From contig JAYRSJ010000015.1 in the NCBI GenBank assembly GCA_041920215.1, positions 1 to 64,000 on the forward strand: a stretch of DNA of 64,000 nt, written 5' to 3'. The stretch's first letter is position 1. Every line of letters begins with the position of its first letter. Below are positions 15,729 to 25,107 of this stretch, one piece after another. Under the pieces are notes generated by a model. The model saw only the letters and a list, made by a program, of their open reading frames with translations. It made no database searches and was not told the DNA's origin. Source of the DNA: JAYRSJ01 sp041920215 (GTDB taxonomy: Bacteria; Pseudomonadota; Gammaproteobacteria; Burkholderiales; Burkholderiaceae_C). The position numbers and the translations under genes are program-made.

Positions 15729-15742
15729 GGCAAACGTTTGCC
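15729..15742. promoter_or_regulatory. Perfect palindrome GGCAAACGTTTGCC, LacI-family operator type
   Basis: This 14-bp perfect palindrome has the central AAACGTTT typical of LacI/GalR/PurR operators. It lies 77 bases before the start of the TonB receptor and is the best candidate for its control. No LacI-family gene is in the window. Confidence 0.6.
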
Positions 15743-15818
15743 GCTGGTTTTCCCTTGCAGCGTCCTCGCGTCCCGTCTTTGTCCTCGTCGCTCGCACCAT
15801 CCCATTCGGAGTGATTCC

Positions 15819-18071
15819 ATGTCCAAGCTGACTTCCCAACACTGCCCGACACCGGGCCAGTTCGCCCTGGCCCTGAGTTTTGCCCTGGCCGCCTGGCCGG
15901 CCGCCCAGGCCCAGACCGAAGGCGCCGCGCCCGCCGAGCGTAACAAGCTGGAGACCGTGGTGATCACGGCCGAGCGCCGGGTCGAGAACATCAAGGACGT
16001 GCCGAATGCCGTCTCGGCCATCTCGGGCGAGAAGCTCGATGTGCTGGCCTCCGGCGGCCAGGACGTGCGCTTTCTGTCCGGACGCGTGCCCAGCCTGAAC
16101 ATCGAGTCATCCTTCGGCCGGGCCTTTCCGCGTTTCTATCTGCGCGGCTACGGCAACACCGACTTTCGGCTCAATGCCTCGCAGCCCGTCTCGCTGATCT
16201 ATGACGATGTGGTGCAGGAGAACCCGATCCTGAAAGGCTTCCCGGCCTTCGATCTGCGCGCAGTCGAGGTGGTGGCCGGCCCGCAGGGCACGCTGTTCGG
16301 TCGCAACACGCCGGCCGGCGTGGTGAAGTTCGACTCGGTGCGTCCGTCGCAGCGCAAGGACGGCTACTTCAGCATCACCGCCGGCAGCCAGAGCAGCCTC
16401 AATCTGGAGGCGGCCGCCAACCTGCCGCTCAGCGGCGACTGGTCGGCCCGCATCTCCGCGCTGGCCCAGCACCGGGGCGATTGGGTGAAGAACCAACTGC
16501 CCAACGCCGCCACGCCCAAGACCGAGGGCTATGACGATCGTGCGCTGCGCCTGCAGGCCTTGTACGAGCCGCACCAGCAGTTCAGCGCCTTGTTCAATGT
16601 GCACCACCGCGACCTGGACGGCAGCCCGCGCATGTTCCGCGCCAGCATCATCAAACCCGGCAGCAATGATCTGGTCGAGGGCTTCGACCCGGCCAAGATG
16701 TATATCGATGCCAGGAACGAGCAAAGCCTGAAGGCCACGGGCGCCAGCGCGCGCCTGAAGTGGGCACTGCCGGGTGCCAACCTGCACTCGATCACCGCCA
16801 TCGAGACGGTCAAGCCCTTCAGCCGTGCCGATGTGGACGGCGGCTACAAGCTGCATGTGATTCCCGGCCCGGACTTCCAGCTGCCGCCCTACCAGAACGA
16901 GGGCGATGTGTTCTTCCCGGTCGAGACCTCAGACGCCTTGAGCGACCATCGTCAGCTGAGCCAGGAGTTCCGGCTTGAGTCCAGCAGCACGGACGCGCTG
17001 CGCTGGCAGGCCGGCCTCTACCTGTTCGACGAGAAGTACACGATGCAGAGCGTCGACTATCTGGCACCGCCGGCCGATGCCCTCGTCAGCTCGCGCCAGA
17101 CCAACCAGGCCTGGGCCTTGTTCGGCTCCGTCAACTACGCCATGCGCCCCGACTTCACGGTTCGCGCAGGCCTGCGCTACACCCGCGACAAGAAGGCGCT
17201 GAGCACGACCGGCAAGGTCAACGAGAGCGCCGGCACCAGCGCCAGCACCTCCGACAGCAAGGTCAACTGGGACCTCTCGGGCACCTATGCACTGGATGCC
17301 CAGACCAATCTCTATGGCCGCGTCGCCACCGGCTTCCGCGCGGCCTCAATCTATCCGGCCAGCGGATTCGGCCCGCAGTCACAGGCCCGCCCGGAGACAG
17401 TGACGTCCTATGAGCTGGGCGTGAAGAGCGAGTTCTGGGACCGCCGCGCGCGCCTGTCGGCCAATGTGTTCGCGTACACGGTCAAGGACCAGCAGCTGAC
17501 CGCAGTCGGCGGCACCAGCAACGCCAATACGCTGCTCAACGCCAGCAAGGGCCAAGGCCGGGGCTTCGAGATGAACCTCGAGCTGCTGCCCACGGAGAAC
17601 CTGCTGCTGACGGTGGGGGCCAGCTACAACGACACCAAGATCAAGGATCGCAGCCTGGCGATGCCGGCCGCAGGCAGCGGCGCCACGATGATCGGCACGC
17701 CCGATGCCAACGGCAACTACAGCATCTACGACAACCCGCTGCCCAACGCGCCGAAGTGGATCGCCAACCTGACGGCACGCTACAGCATCCCGACCGCGGA
17801 CGGTAACGAGTACTACCTGTATACCGACTGGGCCTACCGCTCCAAAGTCAACTTCTTCCTCTACAGGGCCGTCGAGTTCACCGGCAAGCCCTTGACCGAA
17901 GGCGGGCTGCGGGTCGGCTACATCTGGAACAACGGCAAGTATGAGCTTGCCGGCTTTGTGCGCAACATCACCGACAAGGTGGTGGTCAACGGCGCCATCG
18001 ACTTCAACAACCTGACCGGTTTCATCAACGATCCGCGGACCTACGGCCTGCAGTTCAAGGCCCTGTTCTAA
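15819..18071 (+). CDS. TonB-dependent outer membrane receptor
   Basis: This 750-residue protein has an N-terminal signal peptide (ending near A-A-Q-A-Q), a TonB-box-like stretch (L-E-T-V-V-I-T-A-E-R-R), a plug domain with R-G-Y-G-N-T-D and G-P-Q-G-T-L-F-G-R-N-T-P-A-G-V-V, then a 22-strand-type beta-barrel ending in an aromatic residue (K-A-L-F). It imports a ligand across the outer membrane using TonB energy. The ligand is not evident; no siderophore or sugar genes adjoin. The LacI-type palindrome upstream hints at a carbohydrate, but this is an inference. A terminator-like hairpin follows. Confidence 0.9.
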   Translation: MSKLTSQHCPTPGQFALALSFALAAWPAAQAQTEGAAPAERNKLETVVITAERRVENIKDVPNAVSAISGEKLDVLASGGQDVRFLSGRVPSLNIESSFGRAFPRFYLRGYGNTDFRLNASQPVSLIYDDVVQENPILKGFPAFDLRAVEVVAGPQGTLFGRNTPAGVVKFDSVRPSQRKDGYFSITAGSQSSLNLEAAANLPLSGDWSARISALAQHRGDWVKNQLPNAATPKTEGYDDRALRLQALYEPHQQFSALFNVHHRDLDGSPRMFRASIIKPGSNDLVEGFDPAKMYIDARNEQSLKATGASARLKWALPGANLHSITAIETVKPFSRADVDGGYKLHVIPGPDFQLPPYQNEGDVFFPVETSDALSDHRQLSQEFRLESSSTDALRWQAGLYLFDEKYTMQSVDYLAPPADALVSSRQTNQAWALFGSVNYAMRPDFTVRAGLRYTRDKKALSTTGKVNESAGTSASTSDSKVNWDLSGTYALDAQTNLYGRVATGFRAASIYPASGFGPQSQARPETVTSYELGVKSEFWDRRARLSANVFAYTVKDQQLTAVGGTSNANTLLNASKGQGRGFEMNLELLPTENLLLTVGASYNDTKIKDRSLAMPAAGSGATMIGTPDANGNYSIYDNPLPNAPKWIANLTARYSIPTADGNEYYLYTDWAYRSKVNFFLYRAVEFTGKPLTEGGLRVGYIWNNGKYELAGFVRNITDKVVVNGAIDFNNLTGFINDPRTYGLQFKALF

Positions 18072-18098
18072 GCGCGGTACACACGCGGCAATAGCACC

Positions 18099-18128
18099 AG
18101 GCCCGTCCCCTGCAAGGGGGTCGGGCCT
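18099..18128 (+). terminator. Terminator-like hairpin after the TonB receptor
   Basis: AGGCCCG-T-CCCCT pairs with AGGGGG-T-CGGGCCT around a short loop, with one mismatch. It sits 27 bases past the receptor stop. The following CTCTCTTT is only moderately T-rich, so termination may be partial. Confidence 0.6.
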
Positions 18129-18166
18129 GCTCTCTTTGGGCCCCGCGGGCGCGGCCGATCGGCCTC

Positions 18167-18172
18167 TACAAT
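18167..18172 (+). promoter_or_regulatory. Candidate -10 element for pyrE
   Basis: TACAAT lies 34 bases before the pyrE ATG. A matching -35 hexamer is not obvious. Confidence 0.3.
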
Positions 18173-18206
18173 CCGGCCGCAAACACAGCCCTGCCGGCCC
18201 GCCACC

Positions 18207-18884
18207 ATGACGAACGCACCCGCCCCCAACTCCGACGCCCTGGCTCTGGAATTCGTCGCCTTCGCGGTCGATGCCGGCGTGCTGCGTTTTGGCGAGTTCA
18301 AGACCAAGGCCGGCCGGCTCAGCCCCTACTTCTTCAACGCCGGCCTTTTCGATGACGGGGCCAAGCTGGGCCGCCTGGCGCAGTTCTATGCGCAGCGTCT
18401 GCTGGCCTCCGGCCTGCAGTTCGACATGATCTTCGGCCCCGCCTACAAGGGCATCACGCTGGCGGCCGCGCTCTCGATCGAGCTGGCGCGTCTGGGCCAC
18501 AACAAGCCCTTTGCCTACAACCGCAAGGAGGCCAAGGACCATGGCGAGGGCGGCACCCTGGTCGGTGCACCGGTAAAGGGCCGCGTGCTGATCATCGATG
18601 ACGTGATTTCGGCCGGCACCTCGGTGCGCGAATCGATCGCGATGATCAAGGCTGCCGGCGCGACGCCCTGCGGTGTGGTCATCGCCCTGGATCGTCAGGA
18701 AAAGGCAGCCGAGAACGGCGTCGATGCCCAACAGTCGGCAGTGCAGTACGTCACGCAGCATTTCGGTCTGCCGGTACAGGCAATTGCCGGCCTGGCCGAC
18801 TTGCTGCAGTATCTGCACACCTCAGCCGACGCTGCCGCCCATGCGCCGGCCGTCGAAGCCTACCGACAGCGCTACGGCGTTTGA
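18207..18884 (+). CDS. pyrE: Orotate phosphoribosyltransferase
   Basis: This 225-residue cytoplasmic enzyme joins orotate to PRPP to give orotidine 5'-phosphate in pyrimidine synthesis. It carries the PRPP-binding signature V-L-I-I-D-D-V-I-S-A-G-T-S (residues about 130-142), the catalytic flexible loop R-K-E-A-K-D-H-G-E-G-G, and the N-terminal F-K-T-K-A-G-R-L-S-P-Y-F-F-N substrate segment. The length is typical of proteobacterial PyrE. No other pyr gene is adjacent. A DUF4124 protein gene follows 19 bases later and may be co-transcribed. Confidence 0.96.
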   Translation: MTNAPAPNSDALALEFVAFAVDAGVLRFGEFKTKAGRLSPYFFNAGLFDDGAKLGRLAQFYAQRLLASGLQFDMIFGPAYKGITLAAALSIELARLGHNKPFAYNRKEAKDHGEGGTLVGAPVKGRVLIIDDVISAGTSVRESIAMIKAAGATPCGVVIALDRQEKAAENGVDAQQSAVQYVTQHFGLPVQAIAGLADLLQYLHTSADAAAHAPAVEAYRQRYGV

Positions 18885-18903
18885 GCAGCGCCACACACAC
18901 ACC

Positions 18904-19578
18904 ATGAGCCGCCTGCCGCGAAACACTCCCTCCGGGATGACGCTGATGCTGATGCTGGCGTTGGGCGCCGCCGCGGCACAGGCCCAGACCGCCAAGGCCC
19001 AAGGCGCCCCCATCTTCACCTGCGTCACAGCGGACGGCCGCAAGCTGACCTCGGATCGCCTGATCATCGAGTGCAATGACCGCGAGCAGCGCATCCTGAA
19101 CTCGGACGGCTCGCTGCGCGCCGTCGTGCCGGCGGCCATGTCGCCGGAAGAGCGAGTCGCCCAGGAGGCCCGCCAGCGCAAGCTGGCACAGGAACGTGCG
19201 GCCAAAGCCGACGCCGTCCGGCGCGATCGCAATCTGATGCTGCGCTATCGCGACGAGGCGGCCCACCAGGCCGCACGCGACGCCGCGCTGGACGACATCA
19301 AGAAGGCCATGGGCAACTCGGAGCGGCGCATCGAGGAGTTGGCCAAGGAGCGCAAGCCGCTGCTCGACGAAGCCGAGTTCTACAAGGGCAAGCCCCTGCC
19401 GGCCAAGCTCAAGCAGCAGCTGGATGGCAATGACGCGGCGGTCCAGGCCCAGCGCGAGCTGATCGAGAACCAGAAGGTCGAGTTGGTGCGGGTCAACAAG
19501 CTCTACGACCAGGAGCTGGCCCGCCTGCGCAAGCTTTGGGCCGGCGCACCGCCCGGCAGCCTGGGCACGGCGCCCTGA
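18904..19578 (+). CDS. DUF4124 domain-containing exported protein
   Basis: This 224-residue protein has a signal peptide of about 28 residues (M-T-L-M-L-M-L-A-L-G core, ending A-Q-A-Q). A DUF4124-like segment follows (I-F-T-C-V-T-A-D-G-R-K-L-T-S-D-R), with a Cys pair formed with the later I-E-C-N. The rest is a charged helical, probably coiled-coil region rich in Arg, Glu and Lys. It is predicted to be periplasmic. The molecular function of DUF4124 is unknown. The start at 18904 gives the signal peptide; the frame is open far upstream inside pyrE. Confidence 0.75.
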   Translation: MSRLPRNTPSGMTLMLMLALGAAAAQAQTAKAQGAPIFTCVTADGRKLTSDRLIIECNDREQRILNSDGSLRAVVPAAMSPEERVAQEARQRKLAQERAAKADAVRRDRNLMLRYRDEAAHQAARDAALDDIKKAMGNSERRIEELAKERKPLLDEAEFYKGKPLPAKLKQQLDGNDAAVQAQRELIENQKVELVRVNKLYDQELARLRKLWAGAPPGSLGTAP

Positions 19579-19612
19579 ACGGGGCGCCGCCGCCCAGGCG
19601 ACAGCTCCTGCG

Positions 19613-21370
19613 TCAGCGCAGCTCGCGCCAGTTGTAATCGCGCTGCGGCGGCTCGCACTGGAAAGGCTGCGGCCGCCGCTCAGGTTCGTCGCACTCGGCC
19701 AGCCAGTCCTCCGCAGCCGGGCTGCGGAACTCGCGCAGGCGCGCCACCACATAACGTGCTTTGTCTGTGTCCCCGGCAGCATGCAGGGACTTGGCCCAGG
19801 CCATCATCAGGCGCACATCGATCAGGTTATGGGCGGTACGCCGGGTCGCCTCCAGGGCGGCCGCGTCCTTGCCCAGGCTGGTGGCAGCCGCATAGTCGGC
19901 CTGGCTGGCAAAGAACACCGAACGCTGCCCGACGGCGATGCGTTCAGCCAGCGGGGCAGCCTGGGCTGGCGGCATATAGATGGCCACCACGCGCAGATAG
20001 TCCCAGACGGCAAAGAGGCTGCCCACCACCAGCAGCAGACCCACGCTCTTGAGGCCGAGGCGCCAAGCCAGCTCAGACACAACAGCACCGCGCTCAGCCC
20101 GCTCGGCACCGCCGCCCAGACAGAGCCCGAGCGCAAAAGCCGTGGGCAGCAGGAAGTAGCTGTACCAGAGCGGATACTCCAGCAGGCTGTGCAGACCGAT
20201 GGTCAGCACCAGCATGAGGCTGGTCGACAGCATCACCGCGCGAGGCCCGGTGGCCTGGCGTGTCAAGCGCCAGGCCCGCCACAGCGACCAGCCGAGCAGC
20301 AGCAGCACCGCAGCGCCCAGCGGCAGTCCCAGTTCGACCAGCAGTTGCATCGCCAGGTTGTGGCTGTGATCGAAGAACGCCACCGGCCGGTCCGGAAAAG
20401 GCGTCATCGTCCAGGCCAGATTGAATTCACCCCATCCCACACCCGTCCAGGGCTGCATCTTCAGCAGGGTCCAGCTGTTGGCGAGGATGGCCAGTCGCGA
20501 GGGTGAACCCGCACCCTCGGCCAGACGCGATTCGGCGCCAAAGGCATGGCCACCGCTGTGTGCCCACAGCGACATCAGCCACCAGCTCAGGCCCAGCATC
20601 AGCGGCGTAGCGGCCAGACTCCAGCGCGTGGCCGGTGCGAGCTTGCGGTCCAGAGCACCCCAGATCGCCAGCACCAGCAGGCCCAGAAGGCCGGTGCGCG
20701 ATGCGCTCAGCACAATCGTGAACACCGCCATCCACAGCAGCAGCGGCAGCATCAGCCGGGTATGACGGCGGCGCGCCCAGGCCCCCGACTCGCTCAGCCA
20801 GACAGCCGCCACCGCGGCCCACATCATCAGGCTGGCGAGATGGTTGGGCTGGCGCATATTGCCGACGGCCCGGCCGACCACGCCCGAGCGCGCGATCCAG
20901 TCGCCATCGGCCCAGGCCGGCGCAAAGACCTGCACCGCCGCCACCGCAGCCGAACCCGCGCTGGCGAGCAGCAGGGCCCAGCAGCAGGCCGTCCACCAGG
21001 CCTGCGCTGCCGAGGCGGACAAGCGCCCAGCGGCGAGCAGCAGCGCCAGCGCGGCCAGCAGCAGGCTGGCGCTGGAGAGTGCCAGCGATACAGGCAGACC
21101 CGTCCACAGCGGTGACGCACCGGCCGCAAACATCAACACAAGCAGCGCCAGCATGGCAGGCAGAACCGCTCGCCTCAGCTCGCCCTCATCGCCCTGCAGG
21201 AAAAGAAGCAGCAGTCCCCAGCCCCCGACAGCGGCAAGTTGGTTGAAGATCGTGGCGACTGGGGTAAGGCTATAGGCCAGCAGGACGGGAACCGAGGCGG
21301 TCAGCACAACCAGCCAACGCGGTAGGTTCTGGAAGTTCACAACATTGATCCGGTTCGATCGGCGCGCCAC
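19613..21370 (-). CDS. PglL/Wzy-type O-oligosaccharyltransferase or O-antigen ligase
   Basis: This 585-residue inner-membrane protein has about eleven to twelve predicted spans and the large periplasmic loop expected of the Wzy_C family. The loop holds D-H-S-H-N-L-A-M-Q-L-L-V-E-L-G, the H-x-x-N/E pattern of O-antigen ligases and PglL enzymes. A C-terminal soluble region follows the last span. It lies next to the MFS/spermidine synthase gene and close to pilA, a position common for pilin-glycosylating PglL/TfpO enzymes. The inferred role is transfer of a lipid-linked glycan to pilin. LPS ligase activity cannot be excluded. Confidence 0.78.
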   Translation of the reverse strand: MARRSNRINVVNFQNLPRWLVVLTASVPVLLAYSLTPVATIFNQLAAVGGWGLLLLFLQGDEGELRRAVLPAMLALLVLMFAAGASPLWTGLPVSLALSSASLLLAALALLLAAGRLSASAAQAWWTACCWALLLASAGSAAVAAVQVFAPAWADGDWIARSGVVGRAVGNMRQPNHLASLMMWAAVAAVWLSESGAWARRRHTRLMLPLLLWMAVFTIVLSASRTGLLGLLVLAIWGALDRKLAPATRWSLAATPLMLGLSWWLMSLWAHSGGHAFGAESRLAEGAGSPSRLAILANSWTLLKMQPWTGVGWGEFNLAWTMTPFPDRPVAFFDHSHNLAMQLLVELGLPLGAAVLLLLGWSLWRAWRLTRQATGPRAVMLSTSLMLVLTIGLHSLLEYPLWYSYFLLPTAFALGLCLGGGAERAERGAVVSELAWRLGLKSVGLLLVVGSLFAVWDYLRVVAIYMPPAQAAPLAERIAVGQRSVFFASQADYAAATSLGKDAAALEATRRTAHNLIDVRLMMAWAKSLHAAGDTDKARYVVARLREFRSPAAEDWLAECDEPERRPQPFQCEPPQRDYNWRELR

Positions 21371-21376
21371 GCTCGG

Positions 21377-24300
21377 TCAAGGCCGGCGAGACGAGGTGCA
21401 GGAGGTTTCATGCAAGGCCCAGGTCCTCAGGAAATGCCTTAGACCAGTCATCGCCCCCGGGGGAACCTGACTGCCGAACTCACGCTCCCAACGGGCAATC
21501 GCATCTCCCTCCCCGAGCGCCAGCGATGCCAGCATTCCAAGCACCAAGTACTGTTCACGTAACGGTAGTGTGGCATTGCCGCCCTCCGGTCCGAGCAGCT
21601 GGCGCGCCTTCTCTGCGGCCCTGCGCCAGTCGGCAGCAGCCATCGCCGCATACAACGCAATTTGCGCCCGATGATTGTCGGTCAGCTTGGGGATGGCGCG
21701 CTGCCATTCATCGACATCCCAGAGTGCTGCTTGCAACTCGGCATCGAGCAGCCCCAATGTAGAACCGGCCAGGAATCCAAGCTGCTGGCGCAATGCCACA
21801 GGGTCGAAAGGCAGCAGCCCGCGCCGGAAAGCAAACAACATGGCTGACGTCTCTGCCATGCTGCCATTGCGGCGGTAAAGCTCTGCCGTATCTTGCTTCC
21901 CAAGTACTGCCTGTGCAGCTTGAACTGCATCGACATGATTACGCGCCATCTGACTGAACGGGTCAGGGATGACCTTGGTGATCGAGGGCAGCGGCTTGCG
22001 ACACTCCAAGACATTCAGCAGTGGCATTCCCTGCGCAACCAATTGCGGCAGTTGCAAGGCATTCCGGCGCTCGAACCGCTTGGCGGGGGCCGCCAAGGCC
22101 ACCGTCGGATGAAAGTCGGTATGAGCGCTTGCGCCTTGAACTCGCACGAAGTTGCGCAGTGTCGCCGGTCCTCCGATACGCCGAACCTTCAGATCATCGG
22201 CACTGTCCAAGCCAACCCTGCGCAACTCACGCGCGAGCTGGGCGTGTCTCCACGGCTCGTTGCTGGCTTCGCCCAGCTTGCCCTTGGCGCCGACCACGAT
22301 GAGATCCGCAAAGTTGGTGAGGTAAACATCGCTGTTCGGGAATTCGACCAACAAAGCCGCCACCATTTCAGCCAACAAGGCATCGGACATTTCGTAGAGA
22401 TGAACCCACTGAATGAGAAGACCGTCGTCTTTCAGATGGCGTTTCGCGATCGCATAGAACTCTTTAGTGAAGAGGCTCGCAACACCGCTAACCCAGGGAT
22501 TAGATGGCTCCGAAACGATGACATCGTAGGGGGCCACCCCTCCGGAAAGAAAGCGCCGTGCGTCCTCGAAGCGAACCGCCGAACGCGGGTCCTCGTAGGC
22601 CCTCCAGTTGCGCTCGTTGAACAGCTTGGCCCCCTCCCACATTGCATGCTCGATCTCGATCGTATCGACCTGCTTGGGCACAGGCGATCCAAGTACCGTG
22701 TGGGTGCTCAAGCCTGATCCCCAGCCGATCAGCGCTACGCGCTCGGGGTTCGGATGCAGAGCCAACGGCAGTGCACCCAGCATCAACATGGTCACCTCAT
22801 CCGAGCTTGGCTCGTCCGCCGATCCTGTCAGGCCAGCATCAGGCTTGCCGTTCGTCGAAATGACGGAGACGTTCGCAGCGCGGTTCACCGCGATCGAGGC
22901 GGTGGCACCGTCCTTGTAGAAGAGCAAATGCTCGGTCTTGGCCGTGGTTTGTCCGTGCCGGAACACGCCTGAGGCTTGCATTGCGCGTTCGGGGAGACCG
23001 AATCGAACCACTAGCGCAAGCAGCAGCGCCGCAGCGAGGCTCGCCACCACCACCTTGGGCGCCCAGCGGCGTGGACTGACCCCACGCAGCAGCGCAATCC
23101 CGATCAGCACATCCACTGCGGCGGCCGTCACGAGGGTCAGGCTGACCCCTAGCCGCGGCATCAGCAGATGCACGGCCGCCAGCACGCCCAGGATCGCCCC
23201 CAGCGTATTGGCTGCATAGATCTGACCAACAGCTCTCTCGCCCGCGCCCTCACGCAACAATGCGGTCGTGAATAAAGGCAGGGTCATGCCTGCAAAAAAG
23301 GCGGCCGGCACCATCACCAGGATGGCAATCGTGGCAGTCGCCAGGCTGTAGAGCAGATAGCCCTGGGCGGTCGGCGCCAAGGCGGCCATGATCCAGGCCA
23401 CCCACTCAAAGCTGCTGGCTAGGATTGGAACCGATAGCAGCGCGCATGCACCCATCGCGATCTGCACATAGCCGGCATAGAGTGCAACATCGCGCACCAC
23501 CATGGCCCTGCGCCGCACCCACAAGCCGCCAAGGGCCAGCCCGGCGATGAACGCCGCTAGCATCAGCTCGAAGCCATGCAGCGTCGTACCCAGGGCTTGG
23601 TTCAACAGGCGAACCCAGCTGATCTCATACGCAAACGAAGCAGCACTTGACAGGAAGGTCGCCGCCAGCAGCGCTCGGCTAAGACGGCGCAGTGAAGCCT
23701 GAGCTGTGCTCCCTTTTGCCTCCGCAGCGGCAACTGGCTGCGGACGCCATTCGGCTTCGCCGCTGTGGCGACTCAAGTAAGCGGTGCAGACCGCTAGCAC
23801 CGCATTGATGCCAGCGGCCACCAGCAAAGCACCCGGCAAACCCCAGCGCGGAAGCAATAGAAATGTTGCGCACAACACGCCAATGGCAGCACCGATGCCA
23901 TTCGTGAAGTAGAGCGTGCCAAGCACCTCGCCGTCACGGTCAACCCCGAAGCGCAAGATCCCGGAGGCGATGAGCGGAAAGGTCGCCCCGAGCAAGATGG
24001 TCTGCGGCGCAATTAATGCTGCCGCGCTACCCCATTGCCAAGCGGTGGCCCACGCAGAATCCGCGAGCGCCGGCAACACCACGCCCTGACTGAACTCCGT
24101 ATATGCACCAAAGACTGGGTGGAAGACGGTGCCGGCAACGGCGATCATCCCTTCCACGAGCGCATACAGACCGATCAAGCGAGCAAAGCGAAGGCTGATC
24201 CGACTGACCCACCACGAGCCCAAGGCCATACCGCCCATAAACATCATCAGCACCAGGGTTTGCGCATAGGCGGCGTGCCCCAGCACCAGCCCCAGGTACT

Positions 24301-24433
24301 GCGACCAGATCGACTGGTAGATCAGCGCAGAGAAACCCGACAGTACGAACAGCGCATTGAGCAGGGGAATGGTGTGGCGCGATAGTGCCCGCGGGTTCGC
24401 GGATCCGTAGCCTGCAGAGACCAAGGTGCTCAT
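21377..24433 (-). CDS. Fused MFS-like / spermidine-synthase-like membrane protein
   Basis: This protein has 1018 residues. Residues about 1-470 form a multi-span membrane domain of about 12-14 helices. Residues about 520-760 resemble a spermidine synthase fold: L-I-G-W-G-S-G-L-S-T-H binds the nucleotide-like ligand, then I-E-I-E-H-A-M, and Y-D-V-I-V-S-E-P-S-N-P-W. In the last motif the polyamine-site Asp is replaced by Glu, so true synthase activity is uncertain. The remaining C-terminal part is helical. GC content is visibly lower here than around it (near 52 percent in places), suggesting transfer or relaxed selection. The small molecule handled is unknown. Confidence 0.78.
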   Translation of the reverse strand: MSTLVSAGYGSANPRALSRHTIPLLNALFVLSGFSALIYQSIWSQYLGLVLGHAAYAQTLVLMMFMGGMALGSWWVSRISLRFARLIGLYALVEGMIAVAGTVFHPVFGAYTEFSQGVVLPALADSAWATAWQWGSAAALIAPQTILLGATFPLIASGILRFGVDRDGEVLGTLYFTNGIGAAIGVLCATFLLLPRWGLPGALLVAAGINAVLAVCTAYLSRHSGEAEWRPQPVAAAEAKGSTAQASLRRLSRALLAATFLSSAASFAYEISWVRLLNQALGTTLHGFELMLAAFIAGLALGGLWVRRRAMVVRDVALYAGYVQIAMGACALLSVPILASSFEWVAWIMAALAPTAQGYLLYSLATATIAILVMVPAAFFAGMTLPLFTTALLREGAGERAVGQIYAANTLGAILGVLAAVHLLMPRLGVSLTLVTAAAVDVLIGIALLRGVSPRRWAPKVVVASLAAALLLALVVRFGLPERAMQASGVFRHGQTTAKTEHLLFYKDGATASIAVNRAANVSVISTNGKPDAGLTGSADEPSSDEVTMLMLGALPLALHPNPERVALIGWGSGLSTHTVLGSPVPKQVDTIEIEHAMWEGAKLFNERNWRAYEDPRSAVRFEDARRFLSGGVAPYDVIVSEPSNPWVSGVASLFTKEFYAIAKRHLKDDGLLIQWVHLYEMSDALLAEMVAALLVEFPNSDVYLTNFADLIVVGAKGKLGEASNEPWRHAQLARELRRVGLDSADDLKVRRIGGPATLRNFVRVQGASAHTDFHPTVALAAPAKRFERRNALQLPQLVAQGMPLLNVLECRKPLPSITKVIPDPFSQMARNHVDAVQAAQAVLGKQDTAELYRRNGSMAETSAMLFAFRRGLLPFDPVALRQQLGFLAGSTLGLLDAELQAALWDVDEWQRAIPKLTDNHRAQIALYAAMAAADWRRAAEKARQLLGPEGGNATLPLREQYLVLGMLASLALGEGDAIARWEREFGSQVPPGAMTGLRHFLRTWALHETSCTSSRRP

Positions 24434-24480
24434 GACGTGTCTTGGAGAAAAAAGACGAACCGTATGGTGCCAAAGGAAAA

Positions 24481-24502
24481 GGGCGACCCCTTGGGGTCGC
24501 CC
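24481..24502 (-). terminator. Intrinsic terminator of pilA
   Basis: Perfect 10-bp arms GGGCGACCCC and GGGGTCGCCC with a 2-base spacer are followed on the minus strand by TTTTCC. It lies 30 bases past the pilA stop and insulates pilA from the downstream MFS/spermidine-synthase gene. Confidence 0.9.
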
Positions 24503-24532
24503 TCGCGATGAATTGCTCTACAAAACCGTCAA

Positions 24533-24985
24533 TTAGGTCTTGGGCAGGTACTTGGCCGCCACGGTGCCGGAGACCGCAGCAGTGCAGGACGCGTCCTTGA
24601 CACAGGTCACCGTGTAGATCACGGTCTTGCCATCAACGTCGGTGGTGTTGCCAGTGCCTTGCATTTCCATCGTCACCGTGGCGCTGTTCGCGTCAACCGA
24701 AGCAACCGTCACCGACTTGACGTACTTGCCCTTGATATCCGTTGCGGCCGCCATGCCGAAGGACGCATTGTCCTTGGCCACGGTATGCAGTTCACCGGCG
24801 TTGAAAGCGAGCTGAACATTGCGGACAGCGGTCGCCGCCAGGGATGCCGCTTCCGAAACCTTGCCCTTGGTGGTGTAGTCCTGGTAAGCCGGCAGGGCCA
24901 CGGCAGCCAGGATACCGATGATCGCCACGACGATCATCAGTTCGATCAGGGTGAAACCTTGTTGGGCGCGCTTCTTGATGCTCAT
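24533..24985 (-). CDS. pilA: Type IV major pilin
   Basis: This 150-residue prepilin has a short basic leader cleaved before Phe in Q-Q-G/F-T-L-I-E-L-M-I-V-V, with the essential Glu5 of the mature protein. The hydrophobic alpha1 helix follows. Near the C-terminus T-C-V-K-D-A-S-C should form the disulfide-bounded D-region. The protein ends in L-P-K-T rather than the Ser seen in C-terminally glycosylated pseudomonad pilins. It has its own sigma-54 promoter and a strong terminator, and an AGGAG ribosome site about 10 bases before the ATG. The nearby PglL-type gene suggests glycosylation at internal Ser/Thr residues. Confidence 0.95.
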   Translation of the reverse strand: MSIKKRAQQGFTLIELMIVVAIIGILAAVALPAYQDYTTKGKVSEAASLAATAVRNVQLAFNAGELHTVAKDNASFGMAAATDIKGKYVKSVTVASVDANSATVTMEMQGTGNTTDVDGKTVIYTVTCVKDASCTAAVSGTVAAKYLPKT

Positions 24986-25032
24986 GTCAGTACTCCTGGA
25001 GAGGGGTTGGGGGTGAAGACATCCCCCCTGAA

Positions 25033-25048
25033 TGCAGGGGTCGTGCCA
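25033..25048 (-). promoter_or_regulatory. Sigma-54 (-24/-12) promoter of pilA
   Basis: On the minus strand the sequence reads TGGCACGACCCCTGCA, matching TGGCACG-N4-TTGCA at all but one position and with the exact GG-N10-GC spacing. Transcription would start near 25022, leaving a leader of about 37 bases. RpoN/PilR control of pilA is well known in related bacteria. Confidence 0.85.
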
Positions 25049-25107
25049 GCCCTGTGGATCGGCTGATTCGTGACGGACTTCACTGTTGGCGACCCGTTTG
25101 GTTCGAT

